Source: Microcystis aeruginosa Ma_MB_S_20031200_S102 (lineage in GTDB: Bacteria > Cyanobacteriota > Cyanobacteriia > Cyanobacteriales > Microcystaceae). From it: a stretch of DNA of 46,882 bases. The stretch's first letter is position 1. Each line of letters begins with the position of its first letter. Shown here one piece after another: positions 36,795 to 45,725 of the stretch. The DNA lies in the NCBI GenBank assembly GCA_007095845.1, contig SFBI01000127.1:1-46882 (forward strand), in the 5' to 3' direction. The notes under the pieces are model-generated. The model did no database searches and was not told where the DNA came from. It saw nothing but the letters and a program-made list of their open reading frames with translations. A program made the position numbers and the translations under genes.

Positions 36795-37010
36795 ATGGCA
36801 GGTACAATTAAGAAAGGAGCTTTAGTCCGCGTGGTGACGGGAAACCTAGAAAATAGCCTAGAGGCACTAGCCAGCGATCGCCGTTTACCCAGTTATATGT
36901 TCGACTCAACAGCAGAAGTCTTGGACGTAAAAGATGATTACGCTTTGATTAAATTCTGTGTTCCCACCCCCAGTGTGTGGCTAAAGCTCGAACAACTGGA
37001 ACCCGCCTGA
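36795..37010 (+). CDS. ndhO: NAD(P)H-quinone oxidoreductase subunit O
   Basis: 71 residues, a subunit of the cyanobacterial NDH-1 complex (cyclic electron flow and respiration at the thylakoid). Recognised by IKKGALVRVV, NSLEALASDRRLPSYMF and PTPSVWLKLEQLE, which match NdhO of other cyanobacteria in length and sequence. It is followed after 25 bases by mdh, so cotranscription is likely. Confidence 0.95.
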   Translation: MAGTIKKGALVRVVTGNLENSLEALASDRRLPSYMFDSTAEVLDVKDDYALIKFCVPTPSVWLKLEQLEPA

Positions 37011-37035
37011 TGAGGGATTGCCTCATCCATAAATC

Positions 37036-38013
37036 ATGGTTGACTTCTACGATACACTCATCCCCTGTCAATCGCCCCGAGTCTCGGTTATTGGTGCCGG
37101 CAACGTCGGACGCACCCTGGCCCAACGCATCGCCGAAAAAAACCTCGCTGATGTGGTTCTCCTCGATATCGTCCATGGTTTGCCCCAGGGTATTGCCCTA
37201 GATTTGATGGAAGCTCAGGGCATAGAACTGCACGACAGCGAGATTATCGGCACTAATAACTACGAAGACACGGCAGGCTCGGATATTGTCGTGATTACGG
37301 CTGGATTAGCCAGAAAACCGGGCATGAGTCGCGATGACCTCATGAATGTTAACGCCAAAATTGTCGTCGAGGCCGCCACTAAATGCCTCCAGTATTCTCC
37401 GGAAGCCATTTTTATTGTCATCACTAATCCCCTGGATGTGATGACCTATCTAGTCTGGCAAGCGACCGGTTTACCCCCCCAAAGAGTGATGGGAATGGCC
37501 GGAGTCCTCGATTCTTCCCGTTTACAAACCTTTATCGCCATGGAATTGGGGGTTAGTACCGCCGACGTTCATGCTATGGTTTTGGGTGGTCACGGTGATT
37601 TAATGTTGCCCCTACCCCGTTACTGTACCGTCAGTGGTGTGCCGATTACCGAATTAATGGACGAGATGACGATTAACCGTCTAGTGGAGAGAACTCGCAA
37701 CGGAGGGGCTGAAATCGTCAAATTACTGCAAACTGGTGGCGCTTATTACGCCCCCGCTTCCTCTGCCTGTATCATGGTCGAGACGATATTGAGAAATCAA
37801 TCCCGTTTACTGCCGGCGGCAGCCTATCTTAAGGGTGAATACGGTTTACAGGATGTTTATCTGGGGGTTCCCTGTCGCTTAGGATGTCGGGGTGTGGAAA
37901 GTATTCTGGAAGTGCGTTTGACCGATGCTGAACGTCTGGATTTACACACTTCCGCTGCCTCAGTTCGTCAAAATGTTCATTTAGCTCTTGACAGTCTCAA
38001 GGTTTTGATGTAG
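37036..38013 (+). CDS. mdh: Malate dehydrogenase (LDH-like type)
   Basis: 325 residues, interconverts malate and oxaloacetate with NAD. Rossmann site VIGAGNVGRTLA near 18-29, substrate-specifying Arg93 in LARKPGMSRDDL, Asn131 in ITNPLDVMT, and catalytic His186 in GGHGD. The MDH-type Arg rather than the LDH-type Gln supports malate specificity. Its stop abuts the stop of the convergent RNA methyltransferase gene with no spacer. Confidence 0.94.
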   Translation: MVDFYDTLIPCQSPRVSVIGAGNVGRTLAQRIAEKNLADVVLLDIVHGLPQGIALDLMEAQGIELHDSEIIGTNNYEDTAGSDIVVITAGLARKPGMSRDDLMNVNAKIVVEAATKCLQYSPEAIFIVITNPLDVMTYLVWQATGLPPQRVMGMAGVLDSSRLQTFIAMELGVSTADVHAMVLGGHGDLMLPLPRYCTVSGVPITELMDEMTINRLVERTRNGGAEIVKLLQTGGAYYAPASSACIMVETILRNQSRLLPAAAYLKGEYGLQDVYLGVPCRLGCRGVESILEVRLTDAERLDLHTSAASVRQNVHLALDSLKVLM

Positions 38014-39141
38014 TTAATACAACTCATATTTTAAGAGGGTACAGGGCAAAGAACCGTTATACAAGGGAGTGCGACGGGAAGAACGCAGACCGATTTGTTT
38101 AGTCAGTTCTTTGTTTCCCGATAAAATATAGGCTGTCCAACCCTTAAACCTCTGTTTTAAGACATCACCGAAGGATTTATATAGGGTCCCTAATTCTTCG
38201 GTATTGCCCAATCTTTTGCCGTAAGGGGGATTACAGAGAATAATCCCTCGATCACTCGTCGGTTCTAAGTCGGTGATGCTTTGCAAGCTAAAATTAATAT
38301 AGTCCTGCACTTGACAAAAATAGGCGTTATCCTCGGCCTGATGTAAAACCTCATAATCGGCATCACTAGCATAAATTGGCGCATTTAGCTGAAATTTTTG
38401 TTTTTCCTTAGCTTCCTGAAGCAAAGATTGCCATAAATCTGGTTGATAGTCTGGCCATTTCTGAAATCCGAACTGGGAACGGGATAAACCGGGGGCAATA
38501 TTTAAAGCTTTTAACGTCGCTTCGATGACAATGGTTCCCGAACCACAGAAAGGGTCCAAAAGTGCCATATCATCCTGCCATGCCGATAATTCTACCAAAG
38601 CAGCGGCGAGACTTTCTTTCAGAGGTGCGACTCCCATGGCCCGATGATACCCGCGACGATGCAAACTATGGCCAGAACTATCTAAACTAAGCACACAGCG
38701 ATTTTTCTCGATATGAGCGTTAATTTGCAGGTCGGGGTTTTCTGTATCCACAAAGGAACGGGGATTGCCCTGTTGACGCTGTTGGTCGATAATAGCGTTT
38801 TTGATGCTTAAAGCGGTGTAATGGGTGTGATTGAGGCGATCGTTCGTTCCCGTACATTGTACCGCTAAAGTTTCCTCACTGCTGAGATAATCGCGCCAAT
38901 CAATGGCTTGAATGCCATCATATAGTTCCTTCCCATCCCCACAGGGAATTTCGGCAATGGGAACCAAAACCCGAAAAATAATTCTTGACCAAAGATTGAC
39001 TCGATAGAGTAGGGAGATATCCCCCTGAAAATGGACTCCGGTGAATACTGGTTTCACTTCTTTAGCCCCTAGGAATTCTAATTCCCTAGCGGCAATTTCT
39101 TCTAGTCCCCTAGCGGTAGTAGCAAAATAGGATCGAGTCAT
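38014..39141 (-). CDS. THUMP-domain class I SAM RNA methyltransferase (RlmL-like)
   Basis: 375 residues. An N-terminal ferredoxin-like and THUMP region (ARGLEEIAARELEFLGAKEV) precedes a Rossmann methyltransferase domain with LDPFCGSGTIVIEATL (SAM site) and ILCNPPYGKRLG (NPPY, N-methyl transfer to guanine in this group). It corresponds to the N-terminal half of E. coli RlmKL, which makes m2G2445 in 23S rRNA. The exact target here is unverified. Confidence 0.9.
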   Translation of the reverse strand: MTRSYFATTARGLEEIAARELEFLGAKEVKPVFTGVHFQGDISLLYRVNLWSRIIFRVLVPIAEIPCGDGKELYDGIQAIDWRDYLSSEETLAVQCTGTNDRLNHTHYTALSIKNAIIDQQRQQGNPRSFVDTENPDLQINAHIEKNRCVLSLDSSGHSLHRRGYHRAMGVAPLKESLAAALVELSAWQDDMALLDPFCGSGTIVIEATLKALNIAPGLSRSQFGFQKWPDYQPDLWQSLLQEAKEKQKFQLNAPIYASDADYEVLHQAEDNAYFCQVQDYINFSLQSITDLEPTSDRGIILCNPPYGKRLGNTEELGTLYKSFGDVLKQRFKGWTAYILSGNKELTKQIGLRSSRRTPLYNGSLPCTLLKYELY

Positions 39142-39239
39142 TTCAGTTATCAGTTATCAGTTATCAGCTATCAGCTATCAGATGTGAGTTTTCAGATGTG
39201 AGTTTTCAGATGTGAGTTTTCAGTGACTAGCGCCGGTCG
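39142..39239. repeat. CAGTTAT/CAGCTAT heptamers and AGATGTGAGTTTTC tandem repeat
   Basis: Heptamers (CAGTTAT, then CAGCTAT) lead into three copies of the 14-mer AGATGTGAGTTTTC at about 39180-39221. It lies just upstream of the methyltransferase start. Confidence 0.88.
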
Positions 39240-39316
39240 TTGGTAGCTTGAAATCAGAAAGATTTTAATTTTTATCCCCTTGTAAATTTCTATCTGATTC
39301 CCTCAAGTCATTTAAA

Positions 39317-39451
39317 ATGGGTGCATCTCATTATTCAAAGAGGGCGAATGCAATTCGCCCCTACAATAATATTATTGTGCCAATGGTAGGGGCGCACTGC
39401 GTGCGCCCAAAATGTCCTATAGATATTTCTTCAAAATTCAGATGCACCCAT
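39317..39451. mobile_element. 135-base terminal-inverted-repeat element (MITE-like)
   Basis: Perfect 12-base terminal inverted repeats, ATGGGTGCATCT at 39317-39328 and AGATGCACCCAT at 39440-39451, enclose three palindromes: GGGCGAATGCAATTCGCCC (39342-39360), ACAATAATATTATTGT (39363-39378) and GGGCGCACTGCGTGCGCCC (39390-39408). No transposase and no clear target-site duplication. Confidence 0.7.
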
Positions 39452-39583
39452 AATAATCCTCTTTTGTCAATGCAGAAATGCTTAAGAATTGTGTCGCTGT
39501 GGTCATTAGTTTTATCCAGACTCTGTGGATATCTCCTCTCCTCTAGAGTCTTAACAAGTAATTGAGATGCACAAGCAGCTAAT

Positions 39584-39934
39584 CTACTGGGAAACCCAAA
39601 AAATGCGTCTTTGATTGGGATCCCGTCGGGGACTTTGTTCCCCCATGACTTGCCGCGCTTGACTAGGATCGAAGCTGCGAGTAAATTGACCGCGCAATTG
39701 ATTGACGCGTTCCTCCTTTTCTTGGGCTGCCAAACGCACTTCTTCTAATTTTGCCTGTTGCATCTGTTGGTAGGGTAACAAACGAGCGATCGCAAAAACC
39801 GCCGTGATGGAAATGGCGCTATAGGCAATAATTCGCAGCCAAATCTCGATAACTTGCCATTTTTGGGATTTATTGCTGCTTTTTGGCTTTTTTGGTGTTT
39901 TTTTGTCGGTTTGGTTTCGTGTTCGTGCGGTCAT
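39584..39934 (-). CDS. Single-helix membrane protein, conserved-looking hypothetical
   Basis: 116 residues: a very basic N-terminus (TRNQTDKKTPKKPKSSNKSQ), one transmembrane helix at about 32-50 (IAYSAISITAVFAIARLL), and a Gln/Glu-rich helical segment followed by an Arg/Pro-rich tail ending IFWVSQ. No family named. It is likely a real single-gene unit. Confidence 0.6.
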   Translation of the reverse strand: MTARTRNQTDKKTPKKPKSSNKSQKWQVIEIWLRIIAYSAISITAVFAIARLLPYQQMQQAKLEEVRLAAQEKEERVNQLRGQFTRSFDPSQARQVMGEQSPRRDPNQRRIFWVSQ

Positions 39935-40024
39935 AGATTTATGAGTACAAGTAAAATCGGTGAGAAAGGTGGCTAATTACTTTTAAGTTACACCCAATCA
40001 CTGATAACTGATGACCGATAACCG

Positions 40025-40076
40025 AAAAAACCCCAATCGGTCTATCCTAGAGCTAGGTCGGACGGGATTGGGGTTT
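40025..40076 (-). terminator. psaM terminator
   Basis: A long 11-bp stem, AAACCCCAATC and GATTGGGGTTT, with an inner CCTAG/CTAGG hairpin, ending in a T-tract on the minus strand. It lies about 14 bases beyond the psaM stop and fits an intrinsic terminator for it. Confidence 0.75.
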
Positions 40077-40089
40077 ATTGAAAGCGACT

Positions 40090-40182
40090 TTACTTATAAA
40101 GTTCCGTCGCTAGACGAAAAGCCAAAATCCCGGGGATTAAAGCAATTACCAGAGCGACTAGAACTTGAGTATCAGAAAGCAT
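40090..40182 (-). CDS. psaM: Photosystem I reaction center subunit XII (PsaM)
   Basis: 30 residues, MLSDTQVLVALVIALIPGIL followed by AFRLATELYK. The ending FRL(A/S)TELYK and the SDTQ(I/V)L start are the PsaM pattern. It has one transmembrane helix and sits at the PSI trimer interface. A strong ribosome site (GAGGAG, 10 bases upstream) supports the start. It is too short for standard gene calling and lies opposite a spurious frame (40011-40202). Confidence 0.95.
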   Translation of the reverse strand: MLSDTQVLVALVIALIPGILAFRLATELYK

Positions 40183-40371
40183 TGCTGATTATCTCCTCAT
40201 AAAGATATTCATCCAATACTTTCCGACATCATCGGGGTTCTCTGCATCATTTCGTTACAAGACTTCATATCTCCCCCCCCCGATGACGGTTATCTCTCCT
40301 AGAAAAGAAAGCTGTAAAAGCGTTAAGCTGAAGTATTGCCATGATTACATTTATTTTTACCTGCGGCCTCA

Positions 40372-41091
40372 ATGTTAGACTCGCTCCTTGATTCATCTCT
40401 AACCCTTAGTCTAAAAACCCCGTTAATTCTGTTGGTTCTCGTTGCCCTAGAAGCGGTATTATCAGCAGATAACGCCATTGCTCTCGCTTCCATAGCACAG
40501 GGATTAGGAGATCATCAGCGTCAACGTCAGGCCTTGAATATTGGCTTAGTTTTCGCCTATATTCTCCGTATGGTCTTGATTCTTACCGCCACCTGGGTGG
40601 TTAAATACTGGCAGTTTGAACTTTTGGGAGCAGTATATTTGCTCTGGTTAGTCTTTAATTACTTTGCCTCCCCTGAAGACAAGGACCACACCCATCATAG
40701 TCTCAAGTTTCAATCTCTCTGGCAAGCTATCCCCCTAATTGCCGTTACTGATTTAGCTTTTTCCCTCGATAGTGTCACCACCTCCATCGCCGTGGCCGAT
40801 GATACTTGGTTGATCCTGCTTGGTGGTACGATCGGAGTAGTTACCCTGCGCTTTATGGCGGGTTTATTTATTCGCTGGTTAGAGGAATACACCCACCTAG
40901 AAGATGCCGGTTTTGTCACCGTCGGTTTGGTGGGTTTAAGACTGTTGTTGCGGGTGATTAGCCCCGATTTTGTGCCGCCGGAATGGATTATGATTAGTTT
41001 AATTGCTATCCTCTTTGCTTGGGGTTTCTCAAAACGCAACGATCGAGAACCAATAGAGAGTGATCCCATCCAATCTGATGAATTGCCATAA
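40372..41091 (+). CDS. TerC/YkoY-family membrane protein
   Basis: 239 residues with about seven transmembrane segments. The family motif with acidic residues in membrane appears twice: LEAVLSADNAIALASIA and AVTDLAFSLDSVTTSIA. TerC-family proteins are linked to tellurite resistance and to metal (Mn) export, and in cyanobacteria and plastids to membrane insertion. The specific role here is open. No clear yybP-ykoY riboswitch is visible upstream. Confidence 0.88.
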   Translation: MLDSLLDSSLTLSLKTPLILLVLVALEAVLSADNAIALASIAQGLGDHQRQRQALNIGLVFAYILRMVLILTATWVVKYWQFELLGAVYLLWLVFNYFASPEDKDHTHHSLKFQSLWQAIPLIAVTDLAFSLDSVTTSIAVADDTWLILLGGTIGVVTLRFMAGLFIRWLEEYTHLEDAGFVTVGLVGLRLLLRVISPDFVPPEWIMISLIAILFAWGFSKRNDREPIESDPIQSDELP

Positions 41092-41329
41092 AATAATCAT
41101 CAGGAGTCAGGAGATTATTTTTATTTATTCTCCCCACTTCCTCACTTCCCCACTTCCCCACTCCCTAGACCTCTTGCAAAAGTCTTAAGTCGATCCTTGT
41201 ACAGCAACATTTTTGAAGATTATCAACTACTAATAAATAATTAACTGAAAGTCCCTCCCATTATTGTTTCTATCGTTTGTTTTCCCTTCACTAATTACCG
41301 ACCACTGAAAAGAGAATCCCTAGAATATC

Positions 41330-41812
41330 ATGTCATCTTTACCGACTCCATCTGCTCATACCTTAGAAAATTCTACTCGATCGCCCTCTTGGAAAATTAA
41401 ACTCCTCTACGATGGAGAATGTCCCCTCTGCTTGCGCGAGGTCAATTTTCTGCAAAAACGGGATGCTGGGAGAGGATTAGTTGCTTTTGTCGATATTGCC
41501 GATGAAAACTATAATCCGGAGGAAAATGGCGGTATTTCCTTCGCGGCAGCCATGGGGCGAATCCACGCCGTACTAGCTGATGGTACTATTCTCCAAAATG
41601 TGGAAGTGTTTCGCCAAGTCTATGATATTTTAGGCATCGGTTGGATTTATGCCGCTACCAAATGGCCGGTTATTGGGTTTCTAGTGGATATTATCTATGA
41701 AATTTGGGCTTCTTGGCGATTAACCTTAACCGGAAGACCGAATTTAAAAACAATCTTAGCAGAGCGTCAAAAACGTCTGGAATGCAACGCATCAAATCGT
41801 TGTTCTCGCTGA
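41330..41812 (+). CDS. DCC-family (DUF393) thiol-disulfide oxidoreductase-like protein
   Basis: 160 residues. The N-terminal signature LLYDGECPLCLREVNFLQ carries the family's DGxCPxC pair. A conserved FRQVYDILG and a C-terminal helix follow. The family is thioredoxin-like in fold, and biochemical roles are mostly unproven. The preceding spacer (41092-41329) has a CCCCACTTCCTC-type pyrimidine-rich repeat and no gene. Confidence 0.85.
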   Translation: MSSLPTPSAHTLENSTRSPSWKIKLLYDGECPLCLREVNFLQKRDAGRGLVAFVDIADENYNPEENGGISFAAAMGRIHAVLADGTILQNVEVFRQVYDILGIGWIYAATKWPVIGFLVDIIYEIWASWRLTLTGRPNLKTILAERQKRLECNASNRCSR

Positions 41813-41892
41813 GTTAAAGTCTCCTAACTCTACACCCCACTCAGAATCACCCCTTGGGATGGGATAATTCTGCCCTAGCAATAAATGGTACT

Positions 41893-42606
41893 TTATTTTT
41901 TTGCCAGTTCCTGACCGCGACCTGCGATCGCCCAGAGATAACTAATTGCTAAGGCCAAAAACGTGAGGGGAATACTTTCTTTGACGATAAAAATCCCTAA
42001 ACCGATCAGGACACAGGGAACAAAGGTACTTCCCTGACTGGTTAGGATAGTGGCGATGGTAGGCACACTGGTCAACCCGTAGGCGATCGCACACCAAACC
42101 CCCACCAGAATCAAAAACACGCTGACGATAACGATCAAACTTGTGACGGTACTGCTGGCGAAAAGGGGAACGTAAATGCCGATATTATCGCTGCCGTTAG
42201 CGACGGTTAAGGCAACCACGCTATAGGTGCGCGAGTCAAACCAACCACCGAAGGGTTTACCCTGAGCTACGCCGAAGGGGGAATTTTTCGCACCCTCCAG
42301 GTCCACTTCCACATTCTCCGGCTCTTCCTCCTCCTCTTCTTTGAGAAGGGAAAAGATGCCGAGAATCACAGGAACGAGGCCTAGATAGCGAATCCATGGG
42401 GTAGGGATGAGAAAGCACCCGAACAACCCCGCTAAACTGGCAATAACCAGCAGAATAAAGCCGATATACTGACCGATGACGATATCGCGACGACGGAAGA
42501 GTTTCCCCGTTTGGCTGAAGAGAATAGTCAGGATCAATATATCATCCAGGTTGGTGGCGACGAATGCCGCTACACCAGTGGATATCGCGATCACAATCTC
42601 GATCAT
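41893..42606 (-). CDS. CadD-like cadmium resistance / cation transporter
   Basis: 237 residues, six transmembrane segments, matching the CadD family of cation exporters: FVATNLDDILILTILFSQ and ALTVANGSDNIGIYVPLFA carry the conserved acidic pair in each half. The cytoplasmic loop (about 90-118) is Glu-rich (EEEEEEPENVE), followed by NSPFGVAQGKPFGG, a stretch that corresponds to a palindromic DNA element (see findings). It lies downstream of cax and the pst genes on the same strand. Confidence 0.85.
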   Translation of the reverse strand: MIEIVIAISTGVAAFVATNLDDILILTILFSQTGKLFRRRDIVIGQYIGFILLVIASLAGLFGCFLIPTPWIRYLGLVPVILGIFSLLKEEEEEEPENVEVDLEGAKNSPFGVAQGKPFGGWFDSRTYSVVALTVANGSDNIGIYVPLFASSTVTSLIVIVSVFLILVGVWCAIAYGLTSVPTIATILTSQGSTFVPCVLIGLGIFIVKESIPLTFLALAISYLWAIAGRGQELAKK

Positions 42607-42745
42607 CGTTTTTTTCCCTAAGATAGCCGTCGGGTTCGTTCGTTATACCTTAACCATGGCAGGGGAAACCGATCAATTAATCGGCAACGGGAGAATCCTA
42701 CTACCTATCCCAATGGAGAAACTGTATCTCGTGCGACCGATCGCC

Positions 42746-43837
42746 TTATCCCGGTGCGGGATGGAAAAAGAAAGCGAGGGTGATCACTGCGTAGGTCGCC
42801 ACCAGTAATATACCCTCTAGCCAGTTCGAGCGACCGTCGTTACTGATCGAGTTAGTCAGCCACACTGCGACAGCGACGGCGACCAATTCAAAGGGCTCGA
42901 AATCGAGAGCCATCGGCTGACCGAGGAAATAACCCGCAATCACGAGGACAGGTGCGACAAAAAGTGCGATTTGCAGACTCGAACCGACGGTGACAGAAAC
43001 CGCCAGATCCATTTTGTCTTTTAAGGCAACCCTAACCGCAGTGGCGTGTTCGGCTGCGTTGCCGATAATTGGCAGTAGGATCACCCCCGTGAAAAGGGTT
43101 GTTAATCCTAATTCGCTCGTAGCTTCCTCTAGGGTGTTCACCAATAATTCCGATTCGATCGCCACACCGAGCGTCACGAGCAGTAATATCCCCACCCACA
43201 GCCAGAGATTCGGCTTGTTTACCCCTACCGCTTCCCCCGACTCTTGATCGAGATCGGCAACTCCCACCTCGTAAAGATAGGTGTGGGTCTTCATCGAAAA
43301 CAGCAGACTCAGACCATACACAAAAATTAATACCACCGCCACCGCTACCGAGAGACGCTGTAGGACGATCTCCTGGATTGCGGCGGAAGTGTATTGAACG
43401 GTCGTGGGTAGGAGGATCGCGGCCACGGCGAGATTCATCGACGAGGAATTTAAACGGGCGGTCACGGGCTGGAATTTCTGTTCTTTATAGCGTAATCCGC
43501 CGAAAAACATCGATACGCCCGTTACCAGCAGCAGATTCCCGATAATCGAACCGGTAATCGTCGCTTTCACCACCTCGATCAAACCCTCTTCCAGGGCGGC
43601 GTAGGCGAGAATTAATTCGGTAGCGTTGCCGAAGGTGGCATTTAGTAAACCGCCGAGATTGGGACCGACCACGACGGCGATTTCCTCGGTTGCCTTTCCC
43701 ATGTAAGCGGCCAGGGGAACGATCGCCAAACAAGCGCTCAGAAAAATGATCGTCACGTCCCAATGGAGGAAATTCCCTGCGATCGAGATCGGGACAAAAA
43801 CCAACAAAATGGCGAAAATCCAGTTTTTTATATTCAT
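42746..43837 (-). CDS. cax: Calcium/proton exchanger (CAX family)
   Basis: 363 residues, eleven transmembrane helices. The two CaCA repeats are clear: VGPNLGGLLNATFGNATELI and LLPIIGNAAEHATAVRVALK, each with the Asn/Glu ion site. It exports Ca2+ (possibly other divalent cations) against protons. It lies 72 bases after pstB on the same strand. Confidence 0.94.
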   Translation of the reverse strand: MNIKNWIFAILLVFVPISIAGNFLHWDVTIIFLSACLAIVPLAAYMGKATEEIAVVVGPNLGGLLNATFGNATELILAYAALEEGLIEVVKATITGSIIGNLLLVTGVSMFFGGLRYKEQKFQPVTARLNSSSMNLAVAAILLPTTVQYTSAAIQEIVLQRLSVAVAVVLIFVYGLSLLFSMKTHTYLYEVGVADLDQESGEAVGVNKPNLWLWVGILLLVTLGVAIESELLVNTLEEATSELGLTTLFTGVILLPIIGNAAEHATAVRVALKDKMDLAVSVTVGSSLQIALFVAPVLVIAGYFLGQPMALDFEPFELVAVAVAVWLTNSISNDGRSNWLEGILLVATYAVITLAFFFHPAPG

Positions 43838-43909
43838 ACCAAGGGATGTTTCGGGATCAAACCGCGCACGGTTTTGAAAAACAGACTATCAGCCTTTTTT
43901 CCGTTTCAA

Positions 43910-44707
43910 TTAGCCGAATCGCCCAGTAATATACTCCCGGGCCTCGTCGGTTTGCGGATTGCCGAACATAACTTCCGTGGGGCTGAATTCGACTAATTTC
44001 CCCCGGCGTTTCCCAGACGAATCGGTTTCGGTGTTAAAAAACGCCGTCCAGTCGGCGATCCGCGATGCCTGCTGCATATTGTGGGTGACGGTGATGATCG
44101 TGTAACTTTCCTTCAGTTGTAGGCACAATTCCTCCACCTGACGGGTAGAAATCGGATCGAGAGCCGAACAGGGTTCATCCATCAATAAAACATCCGGCTT
44201 CATCGCGATTGCACGGGCGATACAGAGGCGCTGTTGTTGTCCCCCCGATAGTGCCGTTCCTTTTTCTTTCAGTTTGTCCTTTACTTCCTCCCAGATCGCC
44301 GCCTGCCGCAGGGAAGACTCGACCAATTCCTCAAGATTGCCCTGATAACCGTTGGTTCGGGGTGCGTAGGCGATATTCTCGTAAATGCTCTTGGGAAAAG
44401 GGTTCGGACGTTGGAAAACCATCCCCACCTGTCGCCGTAACTTGACGGCGTTGACCTGCGAATCGTAAATATTCTGATTTCGGTAGAGTAATCTTCCCTC
44501 CACCTTGGCACCGGGGATCAGATCGTTCATTCGGTTAAAGCAGCGCAAAAGGGTACTTTTGCCGCAACCAGACGGGCCGATAAAGGCGACGATTTTTCGT
44601 GCGGGAATTTTAATATGAACGTCCACAAGAGCGAGAAACCCGTTATAAAAAACTTTCACTCCTTCCGCATCGAAAACACTGTGATCTGAGTTAAGGTGGG
44701 TAGTCAT
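43910..44707 (-). CDS. pstB: Phosphate ABC transporter ATP-binding protein
   Basis: 265 residues. Walker [10 protein letters not shown] (44-52), Q-loop [19 protein letters not shown] (typical for PstB), ABC signature LSGGQQQRL and Walker [14 protein letters not shown]. It energises high-affinity phosphate uptake with PstA and PstC, whose genes lie upstream on the same strand. A gap of about 120 bases separates it from pstA. Confidence 0.97.
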   Translation of the reverse strand: MTTHLNSDHSVFDAEGVKVFYNGFLALVDVHIKIPARKIVAFIGPSGCGKSTLLRCFNRMNDLIPGAKVEGRLLYRNQNIYDSQVNAVKLRRQVGMVFQRPNPFPKSIYENIAYAPRTNGYQGNLEELVESSLRQAAIWEEVKDKLKEKGTALSGGQQQRLCIARAIAMKPDVLLMDEPCSALDPISTRQVEELCLQLKESYTIITVTHNMQQASRIADWTAFFNTETDSSGKRRGKLVEFSPTEVMFGNPQTDEAREYITGRFG

Positions 44708-44829
44708 GGCAATAAAATCTCCTGAGTATGATTAAAGATGTGTTTCGAGGGCAGTGGGGAGTAGAGGAGTGGGCAATTAAGAAGTTAAATAGACTTATCT
44801 AACCTCCCGCCTGCTGGCTGCTGCCTTCC

Positions 44830-45720
44830 CTAATTCGGTGTCGAATAGCGTTGACGTAGATAGATGGCGATGGCGTTCAGCGCCATGATCAAAAGGATCA
44901 GAACGATAATCGTTGCGGCGGCGGCGTTGGCGAAACCGGGTTCAGGACGGGAGACATAACTAAAAATCTGAATGGGCAGTACCATAAATCGCTCGAATAA
45001 ACCCGGATCGAAGGTCAGAAAACTCACCGCTCCCACCACCACTAGCGAGGCCGCGTCCCCGATCGCCCGCGACACGGAGATAATTACCCCCGTGAGAATC
45101 CCCGGCACCGCGTAGGGTAAAACATGGTGTTGGAGCGTCTGCCATTTGGTGCTGCCTAGACCGTAGGAAGCTTGGCGTAGGGAATCGGGAACCGCCCGGA
45201 TCGCCTCCCGCGCCGCAACGATAATGACTGGCAGCGATAGTAGAGATAGGGTTAAAGCCCCGGAAAGTAAGGTAGAGCCGAAATTCAGTAAATAGACGAA
45301 AACTCCTAAACCGAGTAAACCGTAAACGATCGAGGGAACCCCCGCCAGATTGCCGATATTCACCTCGATCAGCGCCGTCCACCAGTTTTTCGGGGCGTAT
45401 TCTTCTAGGTATAGGGCAGCGCCCACCCCGATGGGCACCGCTACCAAGATCACGATTACTCCCAAATAGAGGCTACCGATAATCGCGGGGCGAATTCCCC
45501 CGCGCTCGGGAAAACGGGAGGGGGTTTCCGTGAGAAAACCGGGGGTGAGTAGGCGGGCCAGTCCGTCATGAAAGACATTGAGCAACAGTAGAGCGAGAAC
45601 GAATAGACCGATGAGTAATCCGATCAAGAAAATATACTCGTAGATTTTGCCGATGGTTTCTCGGCTTTCGAGTCGATCGTTAAAGAGGGCCGTATCCCTA
45701 GTAGGAGAAGATTTAACCAT
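44830..45720 (-). CDS. pstA: Phosphate ABC transporter permease PstA
   Basis: 296 residues, six transmembrane helices, with the ABC permease coupling motif (EAIRAVPDSLRQASYGLGST). The NLAGVPSIVYGLLGLGVFVY segment is a PstA hallmark. It lies 5 bases downstream of pstC, so the two are translated from one transcript. Confidence 0.95.
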   Translation of the reverse strand: MVKSSPTRDTALFNDRLESRETIGKIYEYIFLIGLLIGLFVLALLLLNVFHDGLARLLTPGFLTETPSRFPERGGIRPAIIGSLYLGVIVILVAVPIGVGAALYLEEYAPKNWWTALIEVNIGNLAGVPSIVYGLLGLGVFVYLLNFGSTLLSGALTLSLLSLPVIIVAAREAIRAVPDSLRQASYGLGSTKWQTLQHHVLPYAVPGILTGVIISVSRAIGDAASLVVVGAVSFLTFDPGLFERFMVLPIQIFSYVSRPEPGFANAAAATIIVLILLIMALNAIAIYLRQRYSTPN

Positions 45721-45725
45721 GATAA

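Noticed and set aside
39317-39565. 82-residue frame reading GAHCVRP-type sequence
   Set aside because: It is a translation of the palindromic repeats within the inverted-repeat element, a known kind of spurious frame.
40011-40202. 63-residue plus-strand frame
   Set aside because: It overlaps psaM and its terminator on the opposite strand and has no ribosome site.
40203-40371. Manganese (yybP-ykoY) riboswitch before the TerC-like gene
   Set aside because: I could not find the conserved core bases of this riboswitch in the leader.
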